A DNA stretch of 64,000 nt from Xiphias gladius (taxonomy: Eukaryota; Chordata; Actinopteri; Istiophoriformes; Xiphiidae). Shown piece by piece: positions 22,201 through 33,699 of the stretch (its first letter is position 1; the number at the start of each line of letters is the position of its first letter). The translations under genes and the position numbers were made by a program. The stretch is from positions 10,116,001-10,180,000 of the forward strand of contig NC_053420.1 of the NCBI RefSeq assembly GCF_016859285.1. The letters are read 5' to 3'. Below the pieces are notes generated by a model that was given only the letters and a program-made list of their open reading frames with translations, was not told where the DNA came from and searched no databases.

Positions 22201-25200
22201 AGAGAAGGAGGAAAAGAATGAGGATGAGGAGGAGCCTGAAGATAATTGTCCTGATTCCAAGTCTAGTCATGGCAAAGCTACCAGCGACCAGATCCAGAAG
22301 GTTTTGGACTGTTTGCAACCACACATGGATGACCCTGATGTACAAGGTGAGTATACAGAGCCAGAATATTTGTGAATTACATTTGATCATCTGCTGTCAC
22401 GGTGTATTTATTTTGGCAGTGTATTGGCATATAGATTGAGCTTGCATGTGTAATTTACCTCCAGCTCAAGTCCAGGTGTTGTCAGCAGCTCTGAAGGCAG
22501 CCCAGCTCGACAGTCCAGTAGACGACAGCCCAACAGACAACAGCCCACCTGAACCCCAGTCAGAAGTGCAGCCTGAGAGCAACACTGAGATCCCATTTGT
22601 GGAGAGCAAATCTGTGGAGGCTCAGTTGGAGAGTCAGGAGAGCCCCACAGAAGAGGAGCAAATGATTGAAACTCCTCCAGCTTTGGAGTCCAGCCCTGTC
22701 CAGGAGCAAGGAGACGAAGAGACACAGACAGAGCCCCTTGAGGACCAAGAAGAGTCTCCTCCTGACTCCCCTGTTCTAGTACGAGACTATTCAGATTTTT
22801 GCAGTGTATTAACTCAGCTGTTTTATATTATATGGCTGAACAGATATACTCAGTAACTACATACATATACTGAAGTTATGCTGGAATTATACTCGATGCG
22901 AAGCGTAGGATTTCTCCTGCTGATAGCACCGCCACAACACTAGATTGATTTATCATACATGGTCAGGGTGTATCATGTTTTAAAGCCCTTGAAAACTTGG
23001 GTTCTATGTATTCATCAGTAAAGCAGATGCAATGAAAAGTTAAGTTTGAAAAAAAAAAAAAAAAAAAGTGTTACTAATTATTTATTGACAGTTTAACACT
23101 CAAAAACTCAGCTAGTCTATTTATCAGGACTCTGTGGGTGTGGTTTCAGATTTGACTGACAGCGGGCTAGCAACTAGGGCTGGATTTAAAAAAAAAAAAA
23201 AAAAAAAAAAATCAAATTAATAAGGATTTCATTTGAATGATCCGGTATTGGTTCTTAAAATCCCAAGATCGATCTTTGCATTTTCACTTTTTCTCAGTAA
23301 CCATGTACATCTGTGCTAAATATGTAGTGGTTACTTCTTTTAAGTGGTTCAGTTGGGGCTGCATGATGTGTAAAATGTCTACTTTTGTGCAAATCGAGTT
23401 ATTACAACATACACAAAAATGTATTATTTTAAGTTTAAAAAGTAACAATGACAAGAACAAGCCTTCCTTAACGTTCTTTTCACTCTCAACAGTCTCCAAA
23501 AGCACCGGAAGCGTTTAGGAGATAACACAAGTTGACCAGTCACAGTTTTGCCATCCCCATTTGGAATCTCCATAGCCCCAGTGTGTAGTTACATTTTCTT
23601 AATGGGAGCAAATCGGCTACAGTAACAAATGCCAGAGTTACGCTGTAACCCCTTAAAAAACAACTATAAATCCAGCATTAGGGAGGTCTGGTGTATCTAA
23701 GGAGAACAAATTAAAAAATGACAGAAAGTTGACTTCTTTGATTGGTAATATGCTTGTTTGTTCCCTAATGGTCCTTGTGTGGATATTTGTATCCTCCTCA
23801 GGAATCTGAACTGATTGAGAGTGTGGAGGAGGAGGGAAAGGAAGACTCAGCTCACAGCCCAGTGTCTGAGGATAAGCCTAAAATCCAGGTCAGTAAGCAC
23901 TACTCTAACACATCCTGGGAATATTGATCTGCTCCTTACTGTTGGTATTGATAAACTCAGACATGGATTATTGAATACCTTCTCACTGTGCATCTCCGTT
24001 CCTCTTTGGTCATCACACTCTTTAATGTCGTGCTTTGTCTGCAGAATGTCATTCCCCAGCAGCTGTTGGATCAGTACCTCTCTATGACGGACCCGGCCCG
24101 CGCCCAGACGGTGGATACAGAGATAGCCAAACACTGCGCCTTCAGCCTGCCGGGGGTTGCTCTTACTTTGGGACGACAGAACTGGCACTGCCTCAAGGAC
24201 ACATATGAAACCCTTGCTACTGATGTGCAGGTAAGCAGAGAAATGAGAAACCATGAGGGTAATGGGGGATTACTGTTGCTGTTTAAACAAAAAGCCATAC
24301 TGTGACAGAATGATTGGTCTGAGCAAAGCTCATTTTAAAATATCTCAGCTCAAGTTATTTTGACATTGGAGCGCTGGGGTTTCTGCCATTAGAAGATTTT
24401 AGTTATACAGTCATAGCCTTTATAACGATGAGATGAAATAGTATAGTGTTTCAGGATTTGGTCGTCTGGTAGATCACTCAACAGTAATCTATTGATTTGC
24501 TAATTTTGTTGAAAAATCAAAGCCAGAAAATCAATTAAAAACACAGAGCAGTAGCAGTACAGGTTTGTGTTTTACTAAAGGACACAGTGGTGAAATATAT
24601 ATGTTCATGTGTTCATCATATATTCAGATGTTTTTAATGGTTGTTTCAAACACTTAAATGTTATTCCAAAGTCTGCATCCCACCCGGCCAAGTCCCTGGA
24701 GGACTGGCCAACATACCAAAAAACAAGACTCTCAAGCCAGTAAAAAGAATAGCAAAAACAACGCACACACGGAAAAATAAATGGAAAAATAAACAATATC
24801 CAATTATAGAGAGTGAGACTTCTTGCTAAAGTGAGCATGGTCTCGTAAGACATTCAAATCACTATGATCCATGTCAAAAACTGCGATACTTGGTTCTGGA
24901 TCTATGACCTTGTTACACATGTATGAGAATGTTTTAAAAACCTTGGCCCAAACTTTATTCATACTTGGGAAAGCCTAAAATGAATGAATAAGACTTACTA
25001 GGGCCTGGTTACACTGTTCATTATTAACATCAGATAGCGTTTTCATGCCTCAAAGAAGTATCATATTTAGAATTTATGATTAAGATCCTCTAACTAAAGG
25101 GCCAGTTTTTATCCCTCTGCGTCAGATTAATTTAAGATTAATGTAATGCTATTTATAAAGTACTCAGTTTTGATCACTTTAATGAAGTATTAAGTAACCC

Positions 25201-28200
25201 ATCCACAACAGTGTCGATTATTTTTGTTATGGATGTTTTTGCTTGATTTTGGTCAACACCTTTTACAAACTAGAGGCACCTATAGACAACAGTGCAAAAA
25301 CGAGAATCTCGGAAGTCCATTGCATGTCACACTGTGTGAGATGGGTGTAATAAGGTCTCGGTCACAGACTGTATGAGACTGGACAATATCTATTTTGATC
25401 CATGTCAGATAGTTTGATGAATACCGTGTGAATCTTATTGTTGAGATGTAAATCGAATTAAAAAAAGATACAAGCAGCAACATGTCATCAGCTTCCATCA
25501 TCCGTCTGTACCGCTCCTGTGTTTTTAAAAGAAGTATCAAAAGATTACACAAGCTTTGGCCAGAGACCTTCTGTGTATTAAACCCTTATAAGAGGAGGAG
25601 GAGGAGGAGGATGAGATTTACAAAGTGAATTTGTGGTAAATATTTAGTATTCTGTGTCATTTTATGTCGTATTCTGATTGGTTGATTTGTAAATGTGGGT
25701 CATAACAGCAGTCACATTGTGGGCTTTCGGTCTTTAATTTGATGCAGTCATAGGGAAATGTACAAAGTGAACTGTTGCTTCACCTCAAACGGCAGCAGTG
25801 ACAGTGTGATGGCACTCAGTCACGCTGTTCCTCGTTACCTCATCACAGCAATGAATGGCTGATACTATAATCCTTCTGTGGTTCTCTCCCTCCTACCTCC
25901 CCCCTCTTAGTGGAAGGTGCGACGTACGCTGGCGTTCTCCATCCATGAGCTGGCAGTTATCCTGGGAGACCAGCTGACGGCGGCCGATCTTGTCCCCATC
26001 TTCAACGGTTTCCTCAAAGACCTGGACGAGGTCCGCATTGGCGTGCTCAAACACCTGTATGACTTCCTCAAGGTAAGATTTATAGATTCGTCTACTGCTG
26101 GTGCACATGTGATAACAATTTTTGAGAGTGAGATTAGTATGTTTGGTCTAGCACAAAGCTAGTAATTTTTGGTTTGCCATATTGCACTCAAGCAAAACTG
26201 TTGTAAATATGATGACAAAAAGGACTCAGCTGAAATGACAGCTCTGTTAAGATTTGATGAAGAAAATCGCAGTTGGATCAGTTTCTTTACAGGTGACGCT
26301 AGGCACTAGATAACTAAGCTGGTTCATGTGCATCTCCTTGCTGCAGCTGCTCCACGCAGACAAGAGGAGAGAATATCTGTACCAGCTGCAGGAGTTCATG
26401 GTGACGGACAACAGTCGCAACTGGAGATTCAGATACGAGCTGGCAGAGTACGTCTCCTTCTCCATTTCCAGTCAGGAAGGAAATTTGGAAATAATTATAT
26501 TTACATTTTTAGCAGACTCTCCTATCCAGACTGACTTCCAATCAGTGTCCTGCTCATTGACCAAATGTCAGGGCTGAATTCTTCTCTTGTAACATTGAGT
26601 ATTGGAAAGATTTAATTCTGCAGTCAAATTACCGTCAGTTAGTATCAGCTAAACGGTTTATTTAATCATTTCTATCCATAATAGGCTACTGTAAATTGTG
26701 GTTTATTTTCATTTGGTTATTCGTATTTACTTTATTGTACTACTATTCACAAGAAGGTTTGTATAACCCTTGTGTTTGCCTGACCGAAGTGCTCTCTTCC
26801 GTTCTCTTTCCAGGCAGCTGATCTTGATCATAGAGTTGTACAGCCACTATGACGTGTATGACTACCTCAGACAGATAGCACTAACACTCTGCTCTGACAA
26901 AGTCTCAGAGGTCAGGTGGATCTCATACAAACTGGTAAGTTTATAGCAGATCCTATGATTTGGGTTTTTTTTTTTTTTTTGGGACAGAGCCAGGCTAGCT
27001 GTTTCCAGTCTTTGCGCTAAGCTGAGCTAGCACGCTGCTGGCTGTAGGTTCATATTTACTGCACAGACCTACGAATGCTATAAATCGTCTTAACTACAGT
27101 CCTGGTTGAAATAATTGGCTCCCTTGAATTTTAAGTACAGAATTTAGAATATCTTCAGAAATAAAGGTAAAAGAAAATTGAAAAAAGAAAAACAAAACAA
27201 ACTTGCATAATAGTGAAATAATACATACTTATGTACCCCAGACACAGTTATTGGCACCCTTCAATAATATCTGGTTGCAAAACTTTGGCAGCCTCTAAAC
27301 ATTTCTTGTAGCCATCCAGAAGCTTCTTGCACCTGTCTGCTGTCGGTTTCTGCTACTTCTGCATTGCCAATAATTTCAACCATTTCTTAAATGACAGTTT
27401 GAAGTTTTCAGTCTGTGCAGCTTTCATTATAGCAACTGCAGACAGCACCTCATCTTTTCATCTCACATTCAGGGTTTTCCCTACCATTATAGGACCTAGG
27501 CACAGCGCCCAAGCATTTTTGCACAGCGCTTAAACCGAGTCAATGGAAAAAACTGCTGCGATTTCTCTCCCAACCTGGAGAGAAAGGATACCGTATTGGC
27601 CCTAATAATGGGACAGTATTTTTTTTTTTTTTTTTTTTTTATTATTTAAAAATGGGGTTGTTTTGTTATGCCAGTGTTATGTCAGTGTTTCATTAGTCCA
27701 GTTTAACCCACAGGAGTTTCTCAGGGCTGATGTAACATATCCATGTCCATGTTTTTAACTGTGTCGCTGTCTCCTGTGTTTTCAGGTTGTAGAGATCCTC
27801 CAGAAGCTGTATGCATGTGGTGCTGATGATCTGGGCCTGAACTTCATCAACGAGCTCACCGTCAGGTTCTGCCACTGTCCCAAGTGGGTGGGGAGGCAGG
27901 CCTTTGCCTTCATCTGCCAGGTATGTTGTTTTTATCTCACATTACTTTGTGCAAAATGGTGGAAAAACAGCTTCTGCATCGTCTCCCTACCTGTTTTTCA
28001 ACTCCATAGATAGCTCTTTGATTGTTTGTCTGCTGGCAAATAGAAATGAAATCACAAATTAAATATTCTCTGGATCTTGGAGCAGAACTAGTTTTAATCC
28101 CATTTATGGTTCTTGGAATATTTTTAATACCATTTCCTTTGAATTTCTAGCTAAAAACATAAATTTTACGGTTTAATTTTTTGTTAAGTTGAAACATTCA

Positions 28201-29395
28201 GTACAAAACACTGGCTGTTTCTTTATGTAATGACCATGTCATTGTAGGAACTAGACTAAGTCCTGCTATTCATCATGGTGATACCATAGTGGAAAACTCT
28301 TTGTTGATAATCCAGTTTGTCAACTTTTCTGTTTGATGAAATGATTTTGATCTGTTGTGTATTCCACTGTGTGAAAATAACTCTGTCACACAAACCTGCT
28401 TGAGTGACTGTCTTTTCTGTTTCCATATATTTTAGGCCATTGTGGAGGAGGACTGCATGCCCATGGAGCAGTTCAGCCAGCACCTCCTGCCCAGCCTGCT
28501 CAGCCTCTCCTCAGACCCAGTGGCTAATGTTCGCGTTCTGGTGGCCAAGGCTCTACGACAGAGTGTCATGGAGAAAGGTAAAATCGGATGAACTCAGTGA
28601 CTGATGTCATCTTTTAAGGGAGTAGTTACATTTTGGGAAATAAGAGTGAGGTATAATGTTTTAATTTGTGAGCTTTAGAGGCGGCGGTAGCTGTTTCCCT
28701 GTGCTTCCGGTCTTTATGCTAAGCTAAGCTAATCACCTCCCGTTTCTAGGTCGATCATTAACACACAGACAGTATCGATTTTTTTCATCAAACTCTTGGC
28801 AAGGAAGGGAATTTGTGTATTTCCAAAATGTTGAACTAATGCCTTTAATGCAAAACTCTTTCTCTTTCTTTTGTAACTTTTTCTGAACTACAGCCTCTGT
28901 GGCCACAGGAAGTTATTGAGGGATAATGGTAAATGCTAAATGTAGTATATGAGTAGTACAAGCAGAGAAGAGTCACAAAGTTAATGAACTACTTTAAAAA
29001 AAAAAAAAAAAAACTAAAGTTTGCTAACATCAGCTGTCGTAAGCTACTGGTTATACAACACCGTGGAAGGTTTTGGCGCAGTAACCTTCAAGTGTTCGTT
29101 TTATTTCTTGTAAATGTAACTTTTCATTTGTAAGAGTAAGAGTGTGTTACTTCTTCTTTCAATAGTTACATAATCCTGCTTTAGCAAATGCTCTATAGCT
29201 TTTTTGCTGGTAGGTTTTTACTTACATAAACGGAGTGTTGTGTTTACAGCATACTTCAAGGAGCCGGGCTGTGCCTACTCTGACGAGCTGGAAGAGACTG
29301 TGATGGCTCTGCAGTCCGACAAGGACCGCGACGTACGCTTCTTTGCAAGCCTGGACCCCAACAAAGGCTTGATGGATACGGCTCCACTGATCTAG
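11035..29395 (+). CDS. ppp4r1l: PP4 regulatory subunit 1-like HEAT-repeat protein (20 coding exons, 982 aa)
   Basis: Regulatory subunit of serine/threonine phosphatase PP4. PPP4R1 binds and targets the catalytic subunit through HEAT repeats. Coding exons: 11035-11041, 12927-12971, 13498-13627, 16403-16509, 16721-16863, 17092-17238, 17990-18097, 19225-19290, 19577-19735, 20992-21116, 21829-22346, 22465-22778, 23802-23888, 24045-24230, 25911-26072, 26347-26447, 26814-26934, 27786-27920, 28436-28577, 29250-29395. All phases join, giving 2949 nt. The N-terminal third (about 60-375) and C-terminal third (about 640-970) are helical HEAT-like (VRKTSQAALLVLLEQG, RRTLAFSIHELAVILGDQL). The middle is acidic, low complexity and probably disordered. 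Human PPP4R1 is close in length (950 aa). The symbol rests on the neighbour rab22a, since in human PPP4R1L lies by RAB22A and PPP4R1 by RAB31. It could instead be named ppp4r1. The donor GTACGA after exon 12 is weak. Confidence 0.93.
12005..12330 (-). repeat. Teleost interspersed repeat, family B (reverse)
   Basis: Starts AGAGCTGTAATGATTGCTGA, with ATTAATCGATTAGTC and GATAATCGATTAATC, and further on TTTTTTGGACTCATGATCGG. It is the reverse complement layout of the copies at 31960 and 41250. Confidence 0.65.
12395..12440 (+). repeat. Terminal fragment of a short DNA element, family C
   Basis: CCTAATAAACTGACAACTGA followed by GTGTATA, near-identical to the piece at 4790-4835. Confidence 0.5.
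12972..16402 (+). other. ppp4r1l introns 2 and 3 (around exon 3 at 13498-13627)
   Basis: Intron 2 (12972-13497) shows nothing recognisable. Intron 3 (13628-16402) is 2.8 kb, AT-rich, with a small direct repeat of AACAAGGAAACATCTG at about 15294 and 15331 and a GT microsatellite near its 3' end. Confidence 0.8.
16192..16297. repeat. GT/GCGT microsatellite upstream of ppp4r1l exon 4
   Basis: 106 bp of TG with an internal GCGT-rich block, ending about 105 nt upstream of the exon 4 acceptor. It reads as UG in the ppp4r1l transcript. Confidence 0.97.
17239..19224 (+). other. ppp4r1l introns 6 and 7 (around exon 7 at 17990-18097)
   Basis: Both introns are AT-rich. Intron 6 has a T-run just after its donor (17262-17284). 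I see no gene or clear repeat. Confidence 0.75.
19736..21828 (+). other. ppp4r1l introns 9 and 10 (around exon 10 at 20992-21116)
   Basis: Non-coding apart from exon 10. Intron 10 contains an alternative in-phase acceptor at 21776-21777, 51 nt upstream of the one used in the model. Confidence 0.75.
22779..23801 (+). other. ppp4r1l intron 12
   Basis: Contains two poly-A runs (23050-23067 and 23188-23210) and a low-complexity AT-rich stretch. It looks like debris of short retroelements, but nothing can be named. Confidence 0.7.
24231..25910 (+). other. ppp4r1l intron 14
   Basis: AT-rich, with a short GGA tract near 25593-25611 and a strong pyrimidine tract before the exon 15 acceptor. No gene or clear repeat. 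Confidence 0.75.
26448..27785 (+). other. ppp4r1l introns 16 and 17 (around exon 17 at 26814-26934)
   Basis: Intron 17 carries a partial reverse family A repeat (26985-27060), a Tc1-like fragment (27100-27480) and a poly-T run (27619-27640). Confidence 0.75.
27100..27480 (-). mobile_element. Tc1-like transposon fragment (terminal region plus transposase remnant)
   Basis: Carries CAGTCCTGGTTGAAATAATT followed by GGCTCCCTTG, GACACAGTTATTGGCACCC, and then AACATTTCTTGTAGCCATCC AGAAGC-type transposase sequence read on the minus strand. I recognise this as part of a common Tc1-like family in fish and amphibians. The far end is missing and the frame is broken. Confidence 0.6.
27921..29249 (+). other. 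ppp4r1l introns 18 and 19 (around exon 19 at 28436-28577)
   Basis: Intron 19 contains a reverse family A repeat at 28615-28870 (CTTTATGCTAAGCTAAGCTA) and a poly-A run at 28995-29013. Nothing else is seen. Confidence 0.75.
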
Positions 29396-30590
29396 CCTCA
29401 GCGCCCAACTCCTTTTGCAGCCCACCTGCCTGTCTACCTACCTGTCTAGCTGACTGACGCACAGTCAGCGTAACCTGCAACACCAGCACCTGACCAGATC
29501 CCCAACCACTCGCCTGCTGGGCAGACCTGCACCAACGACCACTTGAGAATAATGTCAGATGTTCAGATTACAGTATAAAAGTATGAGCATGCTCAAACAA
29601 ACACGACCCAGTCTCTGGTTGGGTACTACACTGCGCACATTACATTCACAACAGCAAACACACTTCTCAGAGTTTTCAGGAAATGAGCAGGACTCAGAGG
29701 TCAGCTGCACCACTTTGTGAGAGCTGCCGTATTTTTGCCTGAACTTTTTCTCACCCTCCACACTAACAACATTGACTCAATCCTTCCCCAGTCACAGACT
29801 TGTAAAACTACAATGGGCTCTTTCTCTCCAAAGCTAACTGTAAGCTTGATATAAAATTGCTGAATTGATTTTTTTCTTTTTTTTAAAATTCCTTATTGCT
29901 TCTTTTTGTGGATTTCTTAACGAACAAGCGGGCGAGGCCTGCCTGACTCTGACGTGTGCACTAACTCAGGGGGACTCATTTGAACCTAAACAGCATTATT
30001 AGCTTACATGATAAGCAGCAGCTCCTGGATCCCGGGTGAAAAAACTACAGCTGTCTGAGCAACAGACCAGCCGAACCAAGTAGCTCTGCTGGTGTCTCTT
30101 GCCTCATTTCCTCCCGATGCCTCTTGTCTCAGTCGTCCTTCGTCTTCTGAGATGTCCTCTGGGTTATTTGACTGTTTCCCTTCTACCTTCTCTGTTCACT
30201 CTTTTTCTCTGCATTTCTCCACCTGGTCTTCAAGGGCCACTGAAACCACTACTGCTGCACAGAAGGAACAGTGATTCTGCCACTCAGCATAACTCTTGAT
30301 TAAAACCTTATCTTTGACATCTTTGAAACAACACCTTAATGAACTGTTGATCCCCCCCCCCCCCAGAAAAAAAAAATCTGTGTCTGTTTACCAAAAATGT
30401 GACACAACGCGTCTCCTAAACGGCAGGAGACTAATGAAATACCTCTGTTTGGACATGACTGGCCAGTGTGTCGTGCATGTAGAGAGACTTCTGCGGTTCA
30501 AACAGGCACTGGATGTCCACGATTGGTGATTCTTTTTGAGTGATTCTGTGGTGTTGAATAAAACATCTTAACAAGGGCTCACGATGATGT
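29396..30590 (+). other. ppp4r1l: ppp4r1l 3' UTR
   Basis: Follows the TAG stop. The first AATAAA on the plus strand after the stop is at 30557-30562, giving a 3' UTR of about 1.2 kb. A further AATAAA occurs near 31628, so a longer form is possible. A C-run (30352-30364) lies within. Confidence 0.6.
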
Positions 30591-32336
30591 GCCACAGGGT
30601 GAAGTGAAACTCAGAGAGAAGAGGAAGAAAGCAAGCAAGCACACTGTGGGATTATGCATGCCCCCTGCCCCACCCATCCTCCTTCCCCCCGTGTATAGTC
30701 TATTCCAATTCCTTAAGGTTGACCTCCTGATATGAATTATGTGACCATGGTAGCTTTCAGTGGATCTGACTGACCAGTTGTACAGTAGGACATAGGAATG
30801 GTTGTGTTAGGAGACTGAAAGACAACTGACCATTATTTCCCTGTCTTGGTGGAATGATTTAAGTATGAGGTTTCTCAACATTTTGCTACTCTTTGTACAG
30901 CTTAAACCTGTGGAAAACGGTGTGTTTATGGAACCAAGGCCAGTTTCGTCGGGTTTTTACCCACCGAGATGTGTGAATATTGGGAGCAGTCACCAAGTCA
31001 CTTTTTGTAGTCTCTTGAGCTAGTTTGTTTTCATCTGTTGTAAATGGTAAATCCCCGCCCCCACCCCAAACCCCCCCCCATTTTTTTTTTTTTTTTTTTG
31101 AACATAGACATAACTTGAGAACTTAAGCTGATTGTGCTGTGTGCTGTGCATCTCAAGTCTTTCTTCCTTCGAAAGGAGAGATCACTGCGGTAATGGCGGT
31201 GTCTACTCATCTCATCTGTCTGCAATTTGTGTCCATCTCATTTTTTATGTAGTAGAACAGTTAATATATACATTTTATGAAAATTATTTTTCTTTTCAAT
31301 TATGCACCATTGTTCAAAGATTTTATATCCTAACTTTACAAAATTTACAACCTTTGTAATATTCAATGGTTTCTTTTAAAAAGACATTTTATGTAATGTT
31401 ATTTTTAGTATTCTGTAATTAAAATGACGAAAATTAGAATGCTTAAGTTTTTATTTTTTAGTTTTGCATTACTGACCAGTGCAGTTCAATCAGCTCTGAT
31501 ACAGAAGGGAGAAACCACTTCATAATGAAAAACGCTGTGTTTTATTATTTAATTGGCATGGTAATGATTGCACATTCATAAAGTGAGCAATTGTATAGCT
31601 GGGCAATCTCTGGCAAATATTTTATATAATAAAACACATAATTGTTGAGGCAGATATATTACCGGATAGTAAACAGTGTTTTTTTTTTTTTTTTTTTTAA
31701 TGAATGAATGACAAAAAAAATGTATTTCAAGGTTTTAGCTAGAAAATGTAATTTACATGTGCTACAGAATACCTTTTGTGTTTTGGGCTGTTGGGCAGAC
31801 AAAACAAGATATTTGAAGAAGTCTCCTCAGGCTCTTGGAAATTTTGATGGATATTCTTCACTACTTTCTGACACATACACACAGAGATTAATCTAAAATG
31901 AAAATAATGGTAAACTGCAGTCCTAATTGACATTAAGATCCATCTGCCAATTTTCTCGATTCATAGATTAATATAAAATAATATAAAAATGCCACTTAAT
32001 AGTAAAAAATGTCTCTCTCCAGTTTCCAGAGCCTAAGGTGGTGTCTTCAGTTTGATTCTTTTGTCAAACCAAAAGTACAAACCCCAAGAATACTCACTTA
32101 AGACAAAGATAAATAGAAATTTTCATATTTCAGAGGCTGGAAACAGTGAATTTTTGACCATTTTGCTTTAAAAGCTGTTATACGATAAATTGATTATCCA
32201 TGATGCTGGGTATGTCAGTCAATTAATTCAACCCTATTTTCTCCCAATCCCTGCATTTGTCTCTTTGTTTTGTCTTCCTGATCATCTCCCAGCAACTCCG
32301 GTGCAGCAGGTGAAAACTTGACATTGTCCCTCAGTC
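30591..32336. other. Convergent intergenic region, ppp4r1l to bcdin3d
   Basis: Holds a possible longer ppp4r1l 3' end and the bcdin3d 3' UTR. On the minus strand AATAAA at 31541-31546 is a candidate bcdin3d poly(A) signal about 790 nt past its stop. A C-run and T-run lie at 31070-31099, and a family B repeat at 31960-32235. No gene is seen. Confidence 0.65.
31960..32235 (+). repeat. Teleost interspersed repeat, family B
   Basis: Shows GCCTAAGGTGGTGTCTTCAG, ACCAAAAGTACAAACCCCAA, CATATTTCAGAGGCTGGAAA and CGATAAATTGATTATC in order, a near-full copy lying inside the likely bcdin3d 3' UTR. Confidence 0.65.
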
Positions 32337-33699
32337 TCATCTCCTTCTGAAGAGCAGCAGTTTTCGGTCCCATGCAGTGTTGCCGAAGCTCTGGATGAGC
32401 TCCATGCCGCAGTGTCTCTCCAGGTGCTCCCTGGCATGTTCTGCTATGTCCCCGCGAATCTTCAGGGTCTTGAAGTGGTCAAAGTCTGAGCGGCCCAGCT
32501 TCCTCAGCCGCCGGGCTGCAGAGCGGTAGCACTTCCACGGCTGGGCTTCCAGGAGCAGGTGCTGGCTGATGGAGGCCAGGCGAGAGAGAAGTTGCAGCAG
32601 GCCGCGGTCTCCGTGGTTTAAATGGACCCACATGGTGACAGCCAGGCACAGACACAGCTGGAAGTGGGAGCAGCCACGCTGGTCGAGGTAATCCTGCAGC
32701 TGGCTGCCGTCTGTAGTGATGTCCAGAGGGATGAAGGAGATGTTGCTGGGCAGAGGGTTGGTCTGCTGAGCCCGCTGAATGAGAGCCTCGTCCAGGTCGA
32801 AGCCCAATAGATGAACTTGGCTCCTATCCGACTCTTCTTCACACACAGGTTCCTGCACCAGATGCTTATAAAAGGCTACACTCAGGTCCTGTCATTCACA
32901 GAGAGAGACAAAAAGAGGACATCTCTTATACCACCATGGCAATTTAAAGGGGCAATCCACCAATTTGACATATGAAGTTGTGTGTAATCATTGTGAGGAA
33001 TGCTACTGTAAAAACAGTTGTATAATGTCCCAAGTGGATCTGAAGAAACGTTTGAAAAAACAACCCTAACGTCTTCAAGGTTTAATGAAAGACACTGTCT
33101 GTTGCATTGTGGGAAATGTAGGATCCAGGGTTTTTGGAGCTTGACTCCTACTCGGGGAGTAAAGATACCTCAGCCCCTGCCATTTCAGTTTTGACCATTC
33201 TTGTTTTAATGTTTTTCTGGAATGCAACACTAAATCATGGGAATACCCCTTTAACTTCTTCCATCCTGCTGTATAAAATCTGTGCTACGGTGACAGATAA
33301 AGTTCAAATTTGATCTTATTTAACATTTATTGTAGATTATAACACGATTACCGAAAACGTCGTACATGTCGTGTTGGGTGACCACATGGATCATAGGCAA
33401 ATGTGTATGCAGAAGACATTGGAGTTTTCAATTTGAATGCCCACGGGCTATAAAACCATTTTAGAGTCAGGTATACATGTCCCAGGCTCACATACCCCTG
33501 AATTACATCCCACGTCCAGTATCAGTGTGGTGCGATGGCCGTTGCTGTAACCTAAATCCTGAAGGAGTGTGGCTGGAATCAGACCCAATCGGTTCTCCGG
33601 AGGATTAAAGGTGTAATAGTTTATAAAGTTGCCATAAGGAGCGGCTCCGGGATCATCTAGCTCATCAACGGAATCGCTATTTGTCGAACATGTTGCCAT
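32337..33699 (-). CDS. bcdin3d: BCDIN3D, RNA 5'-monophosphate methyltransferase (2 exons, 251 aa)
   Basis: SAM-dependent methyltransferase. Human BCDIN3D methylates the 5'-monophosphate of pre-miRNAs and cytoplasmic tRNA-His. Exon 1 is 33496-33699 and exon 2 is 32337-32888, joined in phase 0 with GTATGT and a CAG acceptor. Visible features: AAPYGNFINYYTFNPPENRL near the N-terminus, SAM-binding motif ILDVGCNSG at about 60-68, MWVHLNHGD at 154-162, QPWKCYRSAARRLRKLG from about 184, and FGNTAWDRKLLLFRR at the end. Human BCDIN3D is 292 aa, and the fish protein ends just after the RRR, lacking the extra tail. An upstream in-frame Met (33792) exists, but the MATCS start fits the family better. An ETS-like CTTCCGG at 33724-33730 lies just upstream. 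The gene is divergent from cox14. Confidence 0.94.
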
